Shown in pieces: positions 17,416 through 26,787 of a DNA stretch of 64,000 nt; positions within the stretch are counted from its first letter, which is position 1; every line of letters begins with the position of its first letter. A model generated the notes under the pieces. It saw only the letters and a list, made by a program, of their open reading frames with translations, had not been told where the DNA came from and did no database searches. The position numbers and the translations under genes were made by a program. Origin of the DNA: Pelagibius litoralis (GTDB lineage Bacteria; Pseudomonadota; Alphaproteobacteria; Kiloniellales; Kiloniellaceae); NCBI RefSeq assembly GCF_011683915.1, contig NZ_JAAQPH010000003.1:124001-188000 (forward strand), written 5' to 3'.

Positions 17416-18234
17416 GTGGCGGCAAGGAATACCAAGACGATGCATCTGCGCGGAACGGCGGGGCTTTTGCGGGGGCTGGCGCTCGGCCTGTGTCTTGGCG
17501 GCCCGGTCTCGGGTCTGGTCGCGGGCCCGGCCTGGGCGCAGAGCGAAGACCGCGAGCAGGCGGCCCGTTACGCGGGCTGCATGGACCTGATCGAGATCGA
17601 CCCCGACCAGGCGTTGGAATCGGCCCAGACCTGGGCGGATCTGGGCGGCGGCGACCCGGCGCGCCACTGCGCCGCCGTGGCCCTGCTGCGCCTTGGACAC
17701 CACGCCGCCGCCGGCCAGGAACTGGAAACCCTGGCCGCCAGCCTGGAGCCGGGCTTTGTGTTCCTGCAGATCCCCATTCTGATCCAGGCCGGACAGGCCT
17801 GGTTTCTGGCGGAAGACCTGGATCGTGCCCACGCGATTCAGACCGCGGCCCTGGCGCGCGAACCGAACAACGTCGATCTGCTGGTCGACCGCAGCATGAC
17901 CGCCGCCGCCGTCGGCAACTTCGAGGATGCGGTGTCGGACCTCAGCCGGGCCCAGGCCAACGCACCGCAGCGGCCCGATATCCTGGTGCTGCGCGCCAGC
18001 GCCTACCGCTATCTCGACCAGCAGGCCCGCGCCCTGGCCGATGTGGAACGGGCCCTGACCCTGGACCCGGGCAATGCCGAAGGCCATCTGGAGCGCGGCA
18101 ACCTGCGCCGCCTGGCGGGCGACGATGCCGGCGCGCGTGATGACTGGGTGGCGGCCGCGCGGCTGGCCCCGGAAACCCAGACCGCCGCCGCCGCCCAGGC
18201 CAACATCGCCAAACTCGACCTGAAGGTGGAGTAG
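17416..18234 (+). CDS. Secreted tetratricopeptide-repeat protein
   Basis: A 272-residue protein with a signal peptide: basic start, then LLRGLALGLCLGG and cleavage near PAWAQ at residue 42. At least three TPR-like helix pairs follow (AWFLAEDLDRAHAIQTAALAREP, AVSDLSRAQANAPQRPD, ALADVERALTLDPGNAEGH). It probably acts in the periplasm as a protein-binding scaffold. Two cysteines in the N-terminal mature part (YAGCMDL, ARHCAAV) could pair. GTG 17416 with AGGA six bases before it is preferred; ATG 17440 is possible. Confidence 0.8.
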   Translation: MAARNTKTMHLRGTAGLLRGLALGLCLGGPVSGLVAGPAWAQSEDREQAARYAGCMDLIEIDPDQALESAQTWADLGGGDPARHCAAVALLRLGHHAAAGQELETLAASLEPGFVFLQIPILIQAGQAWFLAEDLDRAHAIQTAALAREPNNVDLLVDRSMTAAAVGNFEDAVSDLSRAQANAPQRPDILVLRASAYRYLDQQARALADVERALTLDPGNAEGHLERGNLRRLAGDDAGARDDWVAAARLAPETQTAAAAQANIAKLDLKVE

Positions 18235-18246
18235 AGCGACCCAAAG

Positions 18247-18398
18247 CCCCTCACCCTCCCGCTTCGCGGGCCCCTCCCACTGGGGGGAGAGGGAAACAAC
18301 AAACCGCCTCAAACAAAAACCCTCTCCCCTTGTGGGAGAGGGTTGTGAAGGCTTGGTGAGATCGAAGATCGAACCTTAGCCGGAACTGGGTGAGGGGG
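18247..18398. repeat. Imperfect inverted repeat CCCCTCACCC...GGGTGAGGGG
   Basis: Outer arms CCCCTCACCC (18247-18256) and GGGTGAGGGG (18388-18397) enclose further stems, including CCCTCTCCC-CTTGT-GGGAGAGGG at 18320-18342. It lies between convergent genes. Similar CCCTCACCC/CTCTCCC intergenic elements are common in proteobacteria. It may also terminate transcription. Confidence 0.65.
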
Positions 18399-18425
18399 AG
18401 GACGTTTCAACCGCCTCTTCGCGCT

Positions 18426-19094
18426 TTAGAAATCCAGGTCGGCGTAGTGCTTGGGGGGGCGGGCGCCGGAGATGTGATCGCTCAGGATGGCGCGAAAGCT
18501 GGGCCGCGACTTGATGCGGGCGTACCAGTCCTTGGCGCCGGAATGTTGCGACCAGGGCACGTCGCCCAGATAGTCGACGGAGGAAAGCTCGCAGGCCGCC
18601 ACGATGTCGGCGCGCGAGAAGTTGTCACCGGCCAGCCAGCGGCGCCGGTCGCAGAGCCAGCCGATGTATTCCAGGTGATAGTGAATATTGGCCAGCCCGG
18701 CGCGGATCGCGCCCGAGTTGGGGGTCCCCAGGCCGAGAAAGCGTTTCATGATCTTCTCTTCGACCAGGTTGACCGTCACCTCGCTGTGAAACTTGTCGGC
18801 AAACCAGCTGGAAAGGCGGCGCACCTCCGCCCGGTCCAGGGGGCTGGTGCCGAGCATCGACGGCTCGGGGTAGGCTTCTTCCAGGTACTCGGCGATCACC
18901 GCCGTGCCGGGAACAGAGGTGCCGTCTTCGTCGATGAAGACCGGCACCTGACCGGCCGGGTTGAGGTGCAGAAACACCTCCCGCCGCTCCCAGACCTTTT
19001 CAGTCCTCAGTTCGCAGTCGAGACCCTTTTCGGCAAGCAGGACGCGGATGGCGCGGCAGCCCGGATCGATCGCAAGATGGTAGAGTTGACGCAT
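18426..19094 (-). CDS. Glutathione S-transferase family protein
   Basis: A 222-residue cytosolic GST-fold protein. The N-terminal thioredoxin-like domain (LYHLAIDPGCRAIRVLLAEKG) contains the cis-proline glutathione-site segment NPAGQVPVFIDEDG. The all-helical C-terminal domain includes WLAGDNFSRADIVAACELSSVDYLG, the usual GST N-capping box region. The position of a catalytic Ser/Cys is taken by PGCRAIR, with Cys13 available. Substrate unknown; a detoxification or thiol-transfer role is likely. It stands alone between the repeat and gltB. Confidence 0.88.
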   Translation of the reverse strand: MRQLYHLAIDPGCRAIRVLLAEKGLDCELRTEKVWERREVFLHLNPAGQVPVFIDEDGTSVPGTAVIAEYLEEAYPEPSMLGTSPLDRAEVRRLSSWFADKFHSEVTVNLVEEKIMKRFLGLGTPNSGAIRAGLANIHYHLEYIGWLCDRRRWLAGDNFSRADIVAACELSSVDYLGDVPWSQHSGAKDWYARIKSRPSFRAILSDHISGARPPKHYADLDF

Positions 19095-19155
19095 GGCCGC
19101 GGACTATAAGGATCGCGCCCGCACCTGAACAGTAACGTTTAAGGGTAACGGCCGT

Positions 19156-22100
19156 TCAAGCGCGTTGCGCCGCCTCCGCCTCGCGGCTGACGGGATGGGC
19201 GAGGCGGTCGATCATTTCCTTCGGCACGACCTGCCAGATATGTCCCTTCTCGTGTTCCCAGTCGACCAGCAACTGCTGGGCGAAAGCGGACTGGGTTTCG
19301 CGCCAGTGCTCGCCAATCAGCTCGCGCAGTTCGGTCTCCCAATACTCGGTCTCCAGGCGCTGGAAGATCACCGACTCCTCGTTGATGCGCTCCGGCAGCG
19401 TGTTTTCCACGTCATAGATAAAGGCCATGCCGCCGGACATACCGGCCCCGAAGTTGGCCCCGACCGAACCCAGGATCACGGCGACGCCGCCGGTCATGTA
19501 TTCGCAGCCGTTGGAGCCGCAGCCCTCGACCACCGCGACGGCGGCGGAGTTGCGCACGCAAAAGCGCTCACCGGCCTGACCGGCCGCGAAAAGCTTTCCG
19601 CCGGTGGCGCCGTAGAGCACGGTGTTGCCGATGATGGTGTTCTCGTTGCTCGCCAGACGGGTCGAGGTCAGCGGCCGCACGACGACGGTACCGCCGGAAA
19701 GGCCCTTGCCGACGTAGTCGTTGGCATCGCCGAACACTTCCAGCTTCAGGCCCTGGACGGCAAAGGCACCGAGGGACTGGCCGGCCGAGCCGCGCAGGCG
19801 GACGGTCACGTGGTCGGGATCGAGCCCGGCCATGCCGTATTTGCGGGTGATCATCGCCGACAGCTTGGTGCCGATGGCGCGGTGGGTGTTGCGGATCGAA
19901 TACTGCAGCTGCATCTTCTCGCCGTCCTTGAACAGCGGCTCGGCGTCTTCGATGATCTGGGCGTCGAGGGTTTCGGGCACCTCGTTGCGCCCGACCAGGG
20001 TGCAGTAGGTCGGATCGTCACCGGCATCGGCCTTCACCAGCAGTGGATTCAGATCCAGATCGTCCAGATGGGCGGCGCCGCGGCTGACCTGCATCAGCAG
20101 GTCGGTGCGGCCGACGATCTCGTTGAGGCTGCGCATGCCGAGCTCGGCCAGGATCTCGCGCACCTCTTCGGCAATGAAGCTGAAGAGGTTCACCACCTTC
20201 TCCGGCGTGCCGGTGAACTTTTTCCTCAGCGCCTCGTCCTGCACGCAGACGCCGACCGGGCAGGTATTGGAATGGCACTGCCGCACCATGATGCAGCCCA
20301 TGGCCACCAGCGAGGCGGTGCCGACACCGAATTCCTCGGCGCCCAGCATGGCGGCGATGACGATATCGCGTCCGGTCTTCAGGCCGCCGTCGGTGCGCAG
20401 GGTCACGTTGTGGCGCAGACGGTTCAGGGTCAGCACCTGGTTCACTTCGCTGATGCCCATTTCCCAGGGTACCCCGGCAAACTTGATGGAGGTCTGCGGC
20501 GAGGCGCCGGTACCCCCGACGTTGCCGGAAATCAGGATGACGTCCGCCTTGGCCTTGGCGACGCCGGCGGCGATGGTGCCGATGCCGGAGCGCGCAACCA
20601 GTTTCACGCAGACCTTGGCTTGCGGATTGATCTGCTTCAGATCGTAAATGAGCTGCGCCAGATCCTCGATCGAATAGATGTCGTGATGCGGCGGTGGCGA
20701 GATCAGCATGACCCCGGGCGTCGAGTGACGCAGCTTGGCGATCATCTCCGTCACCTTGAATCCCGGGAGCTGTCCGCCCTCGCCGGGCTTGGCGCCCTGG
20801 GCCACCTTGATTTCGATCTCGCGGCACTGGTTCAGATATTGCGCCGTCACCCCGAAACGCCCGGAGGCGACCTGCTTGATGGCGGAGTTTTCGTTGTCGC
20901 CGTTGGGATGCGGCGTGAAGCGTGCCGGGTCTTCGCCGCCTTCGCCGGAGTCCGACTTGGCGCCGATCCGGTTCATCGCGATGTTGAGCGTGCCGTGGGC
21001 TTCCGGCGAGAGCGCGCCCAGGGACATGCCCGGGGTGACGAAGCGCTTGCGGATCGCGGTGATCGATTCGACCTCTTCGATCGGCACCGGCGTGGTGCCT
21101 TCGGTCTTGAAGCCCAGAAGGTCGCGCAGGTTGCTCGGCGGCTGCCGGTGCACGCCTTCGGAGAACTTGCGGTAGGTGGTGTAGGAATCGCTGGCCACGG
21201 CCGCCTGCAGGGTATGGATCAGCCCCGCTTCCCAGGCATGACTCTCGCCGCCGCGGCGGTAGCGGAAGAAACCGCCCACCGGCAGCGTCAGAAAGTCTTC
21301 GCTCCAGGCTTTCTCGTGCAGGCCGAGAATCTTCTGCTGGATACCGGTAAGGCCAATGCCCGAAAGGCGGCTGGGCATCGGCATGAAGAACTCGTCCACC
21401 AGGGTGCGCGACAGGCCGACCGCCTCGAAGTTGCAGCCGCCGCGGTAGGAGGAGATCACCGCGATACCCATCTTGGACATGATCTTCAACAGGCCGTCGT
21501 CCACCGCCTTGATGTAGCGGTGCACGCAGTCTTCCAGCGGGCGGTCGCCGAAGAGGCCGCGGCGGTGACGCTCGGCGATCGATTCCTGTGCCAGATAGGC
21601 GTTCACCGCGGTGGCGCCGACGCCGATCAGCACGGCGAAGTAGTGCACGTCCAGGCATTCGCCGGAGCGCACGTTCAGCGACACGAAGGTCCTGAGCTTC
21701 TGATGCACCAGGTGGGTATGCACCGCGCCGGTGGCCAGGATCATGGGAATGGCGGCGCGCTCCGCCGAGACGGCTTCATCGCTCAACACGACATGCTCGC
21801 AACCGGCGCGCACCGCGTTCTCCGCTTCATGGCGGATACGGTCCAGGGCCTCGGCCAAGGCTGTCTCGCCGCCGGCGATGGCGAAGGTGCAGTCGATATT
21901 GGCGGCGGTATCGCCCATGTGGGCGAGCAGCGCATCGAATTCGGCGTTGGAGAGCACCGGCGATTCAAGCTGCAGCATGCGCAGCTGCGCCTCGTCCTCA
22001 TCCAGGATGTTGCCCAGGTTGCCCAGGCGCGTCTTCAGGGTCATGACCCGGCGTTCGCGCAGGGAATCGATCGGCGGGTTGGTCACCTGGCTGAAGTTCT

Positions 22101-23715
22101 GGCGGAAGAAGTGGTGCATGCCGCGGTAGCGGTCGGAAAGCACCGCCAGGGGCGTGTCGTCGCCCATGGAGCCGATGGATTCCTTGGCGTCGTCGACCAT
22201 CGGGTGGAGGATCAGTTCGAGATCCTCCATGGTCAGGCCATAGTTGAGCTGGCGCCGGCGCAGGGCCTCGCCCTCCCAACGGACCGGCTCGCCGTGGTCC
22301 GGACGCAGCAGGTCGTCGATCGAGGTCACGTTGACGATCCACTCGCCAAAGGGTTTCTGCGCCGCGAGATGGGCCTTGATTTCGTCGTTGTGGTAGAGCT
22401 TGCCCGCCCCCAGGTCGACGGCGATCATCTGGCCCGGGCCCAGCCGGCCCTTTTCGATGATCCGCTGTTCGTCGATGCGCACCATGCCGGTTTCCGATCC
22501 GGCAAACAGCAGGCCGTCGTCGGTGATGGTGTAGCGCATCGGCCTGAGGCCGTTACGGTCCATGCCCGCGACCGCCCAGCGGCCACCGAAACCGCAGACC
22601 GCCGCCGGCCCGTCCCAGGGCTCCATCACCGCATTGCAGTAGCTGTAGAGATCGCGGTGGACCTGCGGCATCGAGGGGTCCTGCCCCCAGGCCTCGGGGA
22701 TCAGCATGGTCTTCACCATCGGCAGGTTGCGGCCCGCCCGCACCATCAGCTCGGCCACCGCATCCAGCGCCGAGGAATCCGAGGACCCGGCGGCGATGAC
22801 CGGCTTCAGATCCTCGACATGGTCGGAAAAAGTCTCCGAGGCCATGCGGCACTCATGGGCCTGCATCCAGTTGACATTGCCCTTCAGGGTATTGATCTCG
22901 CCGTTGTGGGCGAGGATGCGGAAAGGCTGGGCCAGACGCCAGGTCGGAAAGGTGTTGGTCGAATAGCGCTGGTGGAAGATGACGAAGTTCGAGGCGAAGC
23001 GTTCGTCCAGCAGATCGGGATAGAAGGTGGAAAGCTGCTCGGCCAGGAACATGCCCTTGTAGATCACCGAGCGGCAGGACAGCGAGCAGATGTAGAAGTC
23101 CTGGATCGATTCTTCTTCCGCCGCCTTCTCGATGCGCCGGCGGATGATGTAGAGGTCGATCTCGAACTGCTGGTCGCTGACGCCGCGCGAGTTGGCGATC
23201 ATGACCTGTTCGATTTCCGGCCGGGTCAGATTGGCTTTCTCGCCGACGATCTCGGTGTTTACCGGCACCTGGCGCCAGCCGAAGATCGTATAACCGAAAT
23301 TCAGGATCTCCCGCTCCACCAGAACGCGGCAGCGCTCCTGCGCGCCGAAGTCGGTGCGCGGCAGGAAGACCATGCCGACGGCCAGCATCTCGTCGCCGGG
23401 CTCGTGGCCGGTGCGCGCGACGTGCTCGCGGAAAAAGTCCTGCGGGATCTGCAGGTGGATGCCGGCGCCGTCGCCGGTCTTGCCGTCGGCATCGACGGCC
23501 CCGCGGTGCCAGACCGCTTTCAGGGCCTCGATGCCCGCCACCACCACTTCGCGGCGCGGCTTGCCGTCGATGGAGGCCACCAAGCCGACACCGCAGGCGT
23601 CGTGTTCGTCGGCGGGGTCGTAGAGACCCTCGCGGCTCAGAAGCTCGGCGTTCCTGCGCCAGGCGGAAACGAAATCGTTTTTCGGTGAATCTTTTTTCGG
23701 TGAATCTGTCGTCAT
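19156..23715 (-). CDS. gltB: Glutamate synthase (NADPH) large subunit
   Basis: The 1519-residue alpha subunit converts glutamine and 2-oxoglutarate to two glutamates. A 40-residue propeptide precedes Cys41 (HDACGVGLV), the N-terminal nucleophile of the class II amidotransferase domain (to about 430). The central domain, the FMN-binding synthase domain (PGEGGQLPG, SPPPHHDIYSIEDLAQLI, GGTGASP), the 3Fe-4S cysteines in MVRQCHSNTCPVGVC and the beta-helix GXGXG domain (GGTVVV, GCGSNGCEYMTGGV) follow in order. The N-terminus carries a short duplication (SPKKDSPKND). It lies 18 bases after gltD and is cotranscribed. Confidence 0.98.
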   Translation of the reverse strand: MTTDSPKKDSPKNDFVSAWRRNAELLSREGLYDPADEHDACGVGLVASIDGKPRREVVVAGIEALKAVWHRGAVDADGKTGDGAGIHLQIPQDFFREHVARTGHEPGDEMLAVGMVFLPRTDFGAQERCRVLVEREILNFGYTIFGWRQVPVNTEIVGEKANLTRPEIEQVMIANSRGVSDQQFEIDLYIIRRRIEKAAEEESIQDFYICSLSCRSVIYKGMFLAEQLSTFYPDLLDERFASNFVIFHQRYSTNTFPTWRLAQPFRILAHNGEINTLKGNVNWMQAHECRMASETFSDHVEDLKPVIAAGSSDSSALDAVAELMVRAGRNLPMVKTMLIPEAWGQDPSMPQVHRDLYSYCNAVMEPWDGPAAVCGFGGRWAVAGMDRNGLRPMRYTITDDGLLFAGSETGMVRIDEQRIIEKGRLGPGQMIAVDLGAGKLYHNDEIKAHLAAQKPFGEWIVNVTSIDDLLRPDHGEPVRWEGEALRRRQLNYGLTMEDLELILHPMVDDAKESIGSMGDDTPLAVLSDRYRGMHHFFRQNFSQVTNPPIDSLRERRVMTLKTRLGNLGNILDEDEAQLRMLQLESPVLSNAEFDALLAHMGDTAANIDCTFAIAGGETALAEALDRIRHEAENAVRAGCEHVVLSDEAVSAERAAIPMILATGAVHTHLVHQKLRTFVSLNVRSGECLDVHYFAVLIGVGATAVNAYLAQESIAERHRRGLFGDRPLEDCVHRYIKAVDDGLLKIMSKMGIAVISSYRGGCNFEAVGLSRTLVDEFFMPMPSRLSGIGLTGIQQKILGLHEKAWSEDFLTLPVGGFFRYRRGGESHAWEAGLIHTLQAAVASDSYTTYRKFSEGVHRQPPSNLRDLLGFKTEGTTPVPIEEVESITAIRKRFVTPGMSLGALSPEAHGTLNIAMNRIGAKSDSGEGGEDPARFTPHPNGDNENSAIKQVASGRFGVTAQYLNQCREIEIKVAQGAKPGEGGQLPGFKVTEMIAKLRHSTPGVMLISPPPHHDIYSIEDLAQLIYDLKQINPQAKVCVKLVARSGIGTIAAGVAKAKADVILISGNVGGTGASPQTSIKFAGVPWEMGISEVNQVLTLNRLRHNVTLRTDGGLKTGRDIVIAAMLGAEEFGVGTASLVAMGCIMVRQCHSNTCPVGVCVQDEALRKKFTGTPEKVVNLFSFIAEEVREILAELGMRSLNEIVGRTDLLMQVSRGAAHLDDLDLNPLLVKADAGDDPTYCTLVGRNEVPETLDAQIIEDAEPLFKDGEKMQLQYSIRNTHRAIGTKLSAMITRKYGMAGLDPDHVTVRLRGSAGQSLGAFAVQGLKLEVFGDANDYVGKGLSGGTVVVRPLTSTRLASNENTIIGNTVLYGATGGKLFAAGQAGERFCVRNSAAVAVVEGCGSNGCEYMTGGVAVILGSVGANFGAGMSGGMAFIYDVENTLPERINEESVIFQRLETEYWETELRELIGEHWRETQSAFAQQLLVDWEHEKGHIWQVVPKEMIDRLAHPVSREAEAAQRA

Positions 23716-23733
23716 CTTTCGTTCCCCCAGCCT

Positions 23734-25176
23734 CTATTCCGCCGCAACGGCGGCGGCGGCCGGCTTGGTCTGCAGGTAGCGATGGATCTGTTCTGCCGCG
23801 TCGCGCCCGTCGCGCACCGCCCAGACCACCAGAGACGCCCCGCGCACGATGTCGCCGGCGGCGAAGACGCCATCCAGATTGGTCATCAAGGTCGAGAAGT
23901 CGGTTTTCACGGTCCCCCAGCGGGTGACCTCCAGGCCCGGCGTATCGAACAGCCGCGGCAGATCCTCGGGATCGAAGCCCAACGCCTTGATCACGATATC
24001 GGCCTCCACCGAAAAGCTGGAGCCTTCCAGAATCTGCGGCGTCTGCCGCCCGGTCGCATCGGGCATGCCCAGATGCACGCGCTGCGCCCGCAGGGCCTCC
24101 GCCTTGCCGTCGCCGAGAACCGCTTCCGGGGCGGAGAGCCAGACGAATTCGACCCCCTCTTCCTCCGCATTGGCGACCTCGCGCTGGGAGCCCGGCATGT
24201 TCTTGCGGTCGCGGCGATAGAGGCAGCGCACCGCCTTGGCGCCCTGGCGCACGGCGGTGCGCACGCAGTCCATGGCGGTATCGCCGCCGCCGATCACCAC
24301 CACCGACTTGCCGGCGGCATTCAGGGTACCGTCGTCGAAAGCCGGCACCGAATCGCCCAGGCCCTTGCGGTTGGAGGCGGTCAGGAAGTCCATCGCCGCG
24401 AAGACGTTATCCAGGCCGATGCCCGGCACCTTGATGTCGCGCGCCTTGTAAACGCCGGTGGCGATCAGCACCGCGTCGTGGCGTTCGCGCAGCTCGGCAA
24501 AGCTGAGGGCGCCGCCGACATCGCTGTTGAGGTGAAACTGCACCCCGCCGCGCTCCAGCAGATCGCTGCGCCGCTGGACAATCTCCTTTTCCAGCTTGAA
24601 GTTCGGGATGCCGTAGATCATCAAACCGCCGACCCGGTCGTAACGGTCGTAGACATGGGCCTGATAGCCCTTGCGGCGAAGCTCCTCGGCGGCGGCCAGT
24701 CCGGCCGGGCCGGCACCGACGATGCCGATCGATTCGCCGCGCTCCTTCACCGGCTTCACCGGCTCGACCCAGCCCTCTTCCCAGGCCGTGTCGGTGATGT
24801 ACTTCTCGACCGACCCGATGGTCACCGTGCCGTGGCCGGCCTGCTCGATCACGCAGTTGCCCTCGCAGAGCCGGTCCTGCGGGCAGATGCGTCCACAAAT
24901 CTCGGGAAAATTGTTGGTCGACTGGGACATCTCATAGGCTTCGCGCAGGCGGCCCTCGGCCGTCAGCATCAGCCAATCCGGGATGTTGTTGTGAAGCGGG
25001 CAGTGCACCTGACAGAAGGGGACGCCGCACTGCGAGCAGCGGCTGGCCTGCGCCTTGGCGGCAATCGGATCGTATTCTTCGTAGATCTCGCCAAAGTCCT
25101 GGCGGCGCGTATCGACAGTGCGCTTGTCCGGCATGGCGCGCGCAAGATCGACGAACTTCAACATTTTGTTGGCCAT
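23734..25176 (-). CDS. gltD: Glutamate synthase small subunit
   Basis: The 480-residue beta subunit passes electrons from NADPH to the large subunit. N-terminal cysteines for two 4Fe-4S clusters are present (CSQCGVPFCQVHCP, CGRICPQDRLCEGNC). The FAD site is GIVGAGPAGLAAAEEL near residue 148 and the NADPH site VVVIGGGDTAMDCVRTA near 285. Start 25176 (MANKMLKFVDL) has GGGGAAGAG upstream and is preferred over TTG 25191. Unlike in E. coli, gltD comes first and gltB second. Confidence 0.97.
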   Translation of the reverse strand: MANKMLKFVDLARAMPDKRTVDTRRQDFGEIYEEYDPIAAKAQASRCSQCGVPFCQVHCPLHNNIPDWLMLTAEGRLREAYEMSQSTNNFPEICGRICPQDRLCEGNCVIEQAGHGTVTIGSVEKYITDTAWEEGWVEPVKPVKERGESIGIVGAGPAGLAAAEELRRKGYQAHVYDRYDRVGGLMIYGIPNFKLEKEIVQRRSDLLERGGVQFHLNSDVGGALSFAELRERHDAVLIATGVYKARDIKVPGIGLDNVFAAMDFLTASNRKGLGDSVPAFDDGTLNAAGKSVVVIGGGDTAMDCVRTAVRQGAKAVRCLYRRDRKNMPGSQREVANAEEEGVEFVWLSAPEAVLGDGKAEALRAQRVHLGMPDATGRQTPQILEGSSFSVEADIVIKALGFDPEDLPRLFDTPGLEVTRWGTVKTDFSTLMTNLDGVFAAGDIVRGASLVVWAVRDGRDAAEQIHRYLQTKPAAAAVAAE

Positions 25177-25795
25177 CAGACTCTTCCCCAAATCCGTATT
25201 CGGTTTTCTTTGGCCTCATCCTTACGGAGAGGCTTTCCAAGACTGCGGCCGTCCTGCCGATACAGAAGGCCTCATCCCGGCTTACCGCTTTGCGGAGCCC
25301 GTCTATAGACGAAGCTGCCAGCCGGATCGAGGAAAAACCGGTATTTATGTCACCAATACTGACCTATATACCTCACGCAGCGGATTCAGTCACGAGAATT
25401 CAGCGGCCCGCTCCACGCATCCGTTTCCAATAGTACCGATATGAGACCAATTGACCAAACCTGACACCGGGCCGCCCGGATTGTGGACTGGGAGGCCTGC
25501 CCCTGGGGTGCTATAAGCCCGCGCGAAGCCGTCCAAAAAGACCGACGGGCGTTTCAAACAACGGGCGTTTCAAACGCCGACCCGAAAGAGAGATCCCGTG
25601 TTCCAGGGGAAACACCTGCAAGTCGTGGCCATTCAGCTGACCGAGGACCGCAATCACATCTCCGCCCGATTTTTCACGTTTGATTAACTGTGTTGAAACC
25701 CTTCTGAGGTTCAAGGTGCTTGGCTGATCGTTCGCCGAGCGCCTTTCGCTTTGCCTGATTTCGTGCCGCCGCCTGATTTACCGGAAAGAACGCCT
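25177..25795. other. Long divergent intergenic region, gltD to uppP
   Basis: The 619 bases should contain the gltD and uppP promoters. The sequence around 25320-25400 is AT-richer than average (GGTATTTATGTCACCAATAC) and is the likely gltDB control region. A 29-codon frame (GTG 25598 to TAA 25687) exists but lacks support. I see no riboswitch, tRNA or repeat here. Confidence 0.45.
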
Positions 25796-26623
25796 TTGCC
25801 CCTGCTCCATATCGTCATCCTGGCCGTCGTTCAGGGCATCACGGAGTTCCTTCCGATCTCCTCGTCCGGGCACCTGATCCTGGCCTGGCACAGCTTCGAT
25901 GCCATCGGCATGAACGGCATCGAGCAGGCCGAACAGGACCGGCTGACCCTGGATATTGCTGTCCATGTGGGCACCCTGCTGGCGGTCTGCTGCTATGCCT
26001 GGCGGGAAATCGGACAGATGCTGGGCGGCCTTGGGCGTCTGGCCGTCGGGCGCTGGACGCCGGGGGCCCGCCTAGCGGTCATGATCGTCGTCGGCACTTT
26101 GCCGCTGATTCTGGTCGGCGGCTTGTTCAAGGACCAGATCTCGACCCATCTGCGCAGCACCGCGGTGATCGGTTGGGCGACCATCGGCTTCGGGGTACTG
26201 TTGTTTGTCGCGGACCGCAGCGCCATGACCCTGCGCCGCATCGACCACATGACCTTCCGCTCCGGCATCCTGATCGGCCTGGCCCAGGTGCTGGCCCTGA
26301 TTCCCGGTACCAGCCGCTCCGGCATCACCATGACGGCGGCGCGTTTCCTGGGCTTCGAGCGGGTGGAGGCGGCGCGCTTTTCACTGCTGCTGGCAATTCC
26401 CGCCATTCTGGGCGCGGGCACCCTGGCCGGCTGCGACCTCTATGCCAGCGGCAATCTCAAGCTTGGTTACGAGGCGCTGATCGGCGGCGTTATGGCCTTC
26501 GTCGTGGCGCTGGTCTCCATCCTCCTGATGGTCGGCTGGCTCCGCCACGCCTCCTTCACGCCTTTCGTGATTTATCGCATCCTGCTGGGCGGGGTGCTGC
26601 TCTGGTGGGTCTACGCAGTCTAA
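25796..26623 (+). CDS. uppP: Undecaprenyl-diphosphatase (UppP/BacA)
   Basis: This integral membrane enzyme recycles undecaprenyl diphosphate to the monophosphate carrier for peptidoglycan and other envelope polymers. Both active-site motifs are intact: QGITEFLPISSSGHLIL near the N-terminus and IPGTSRSGITMTAARFLGF in the middle. About eight membrane spans are visible. Start TTG 25796 (MPLLHIVILAVVQG) has GGAAAGA upstream and gives 275 residues, the family length. TTG 25751 would add 15 residues without similarity. The gene is alone and followed by a repeat element. Confidence 0.95.
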   Translation: MPLLHIVILAVVQGITEFLPISSSGHLILAWHSFDAIGMNGIEQAEQDRLTLDIAVHVGTLLAVCCYAWREIGQMLGGLGRLAVGRWTPGARLAVMIVVGTLPLILVGGLFKDQISTHLRSTAVIGWATIGFGVLLFVADRSAMTLRRIDHMTFRSGILIGLAQVLALIPGTSRSGITMTAARFLGFERVEAARFSLLLAIPAILGAGTLAGCDLYASGNLKLGYEALIGGVMAFVVALVSILLMVGWLRHASFTPFVIYRILLGGVLLWWVYAV

Positions 26624-26661
26624 GCCCTTTTCGCGCCGGACAGCGGCAGCTGAAAATCCTC

Positions 26662-26787
26662 TATAGCGTTTTCGACTTACGTCGAATCGGTTCCGGCCCG
26701 CTCCCCCTCCCGGCCACCCAACGCCAGTATCCTATGGGTGGCCGGGAGGGGGAGCGGGCCGGTGCCGTCAAACCCAGAAAGACTCTA
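26662..26787. repeat. Palindromic repeat family 1, full copy
   Basis: The left flank includes TTTTCGACTTACGTCGAA (small hairpin), the main arms CCCGCTCCCCCTCCCGGCC-ACCC and complement enclose loop AACGCCAGTATCCTAT, and the right flank is GGTGCCGTCAAACCCAG-AAAGACTCTA. The terminal CTA is the reverse complement of the stop codon of the next gene. Flank order is opposite to the copy at 1886. Confidence 0.88.

Noticed and set aside
19165-23688. A 1507-codon plus-strand open frame opposite gltB
   Set aside because: It is the antisense shadow of a long high-G+C gene. Its product is Asp/Gly/His/Arg-rich with no family features, and gltB is certain on the other strand. The same applies to long antisense frames opposite lepA, pheT, thrS and tctAC.
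25483-25683. A 66-codon plus-strand frame before uppP
   Set aside because: No similarity, weak start context and it overlaps the expected promoter region.
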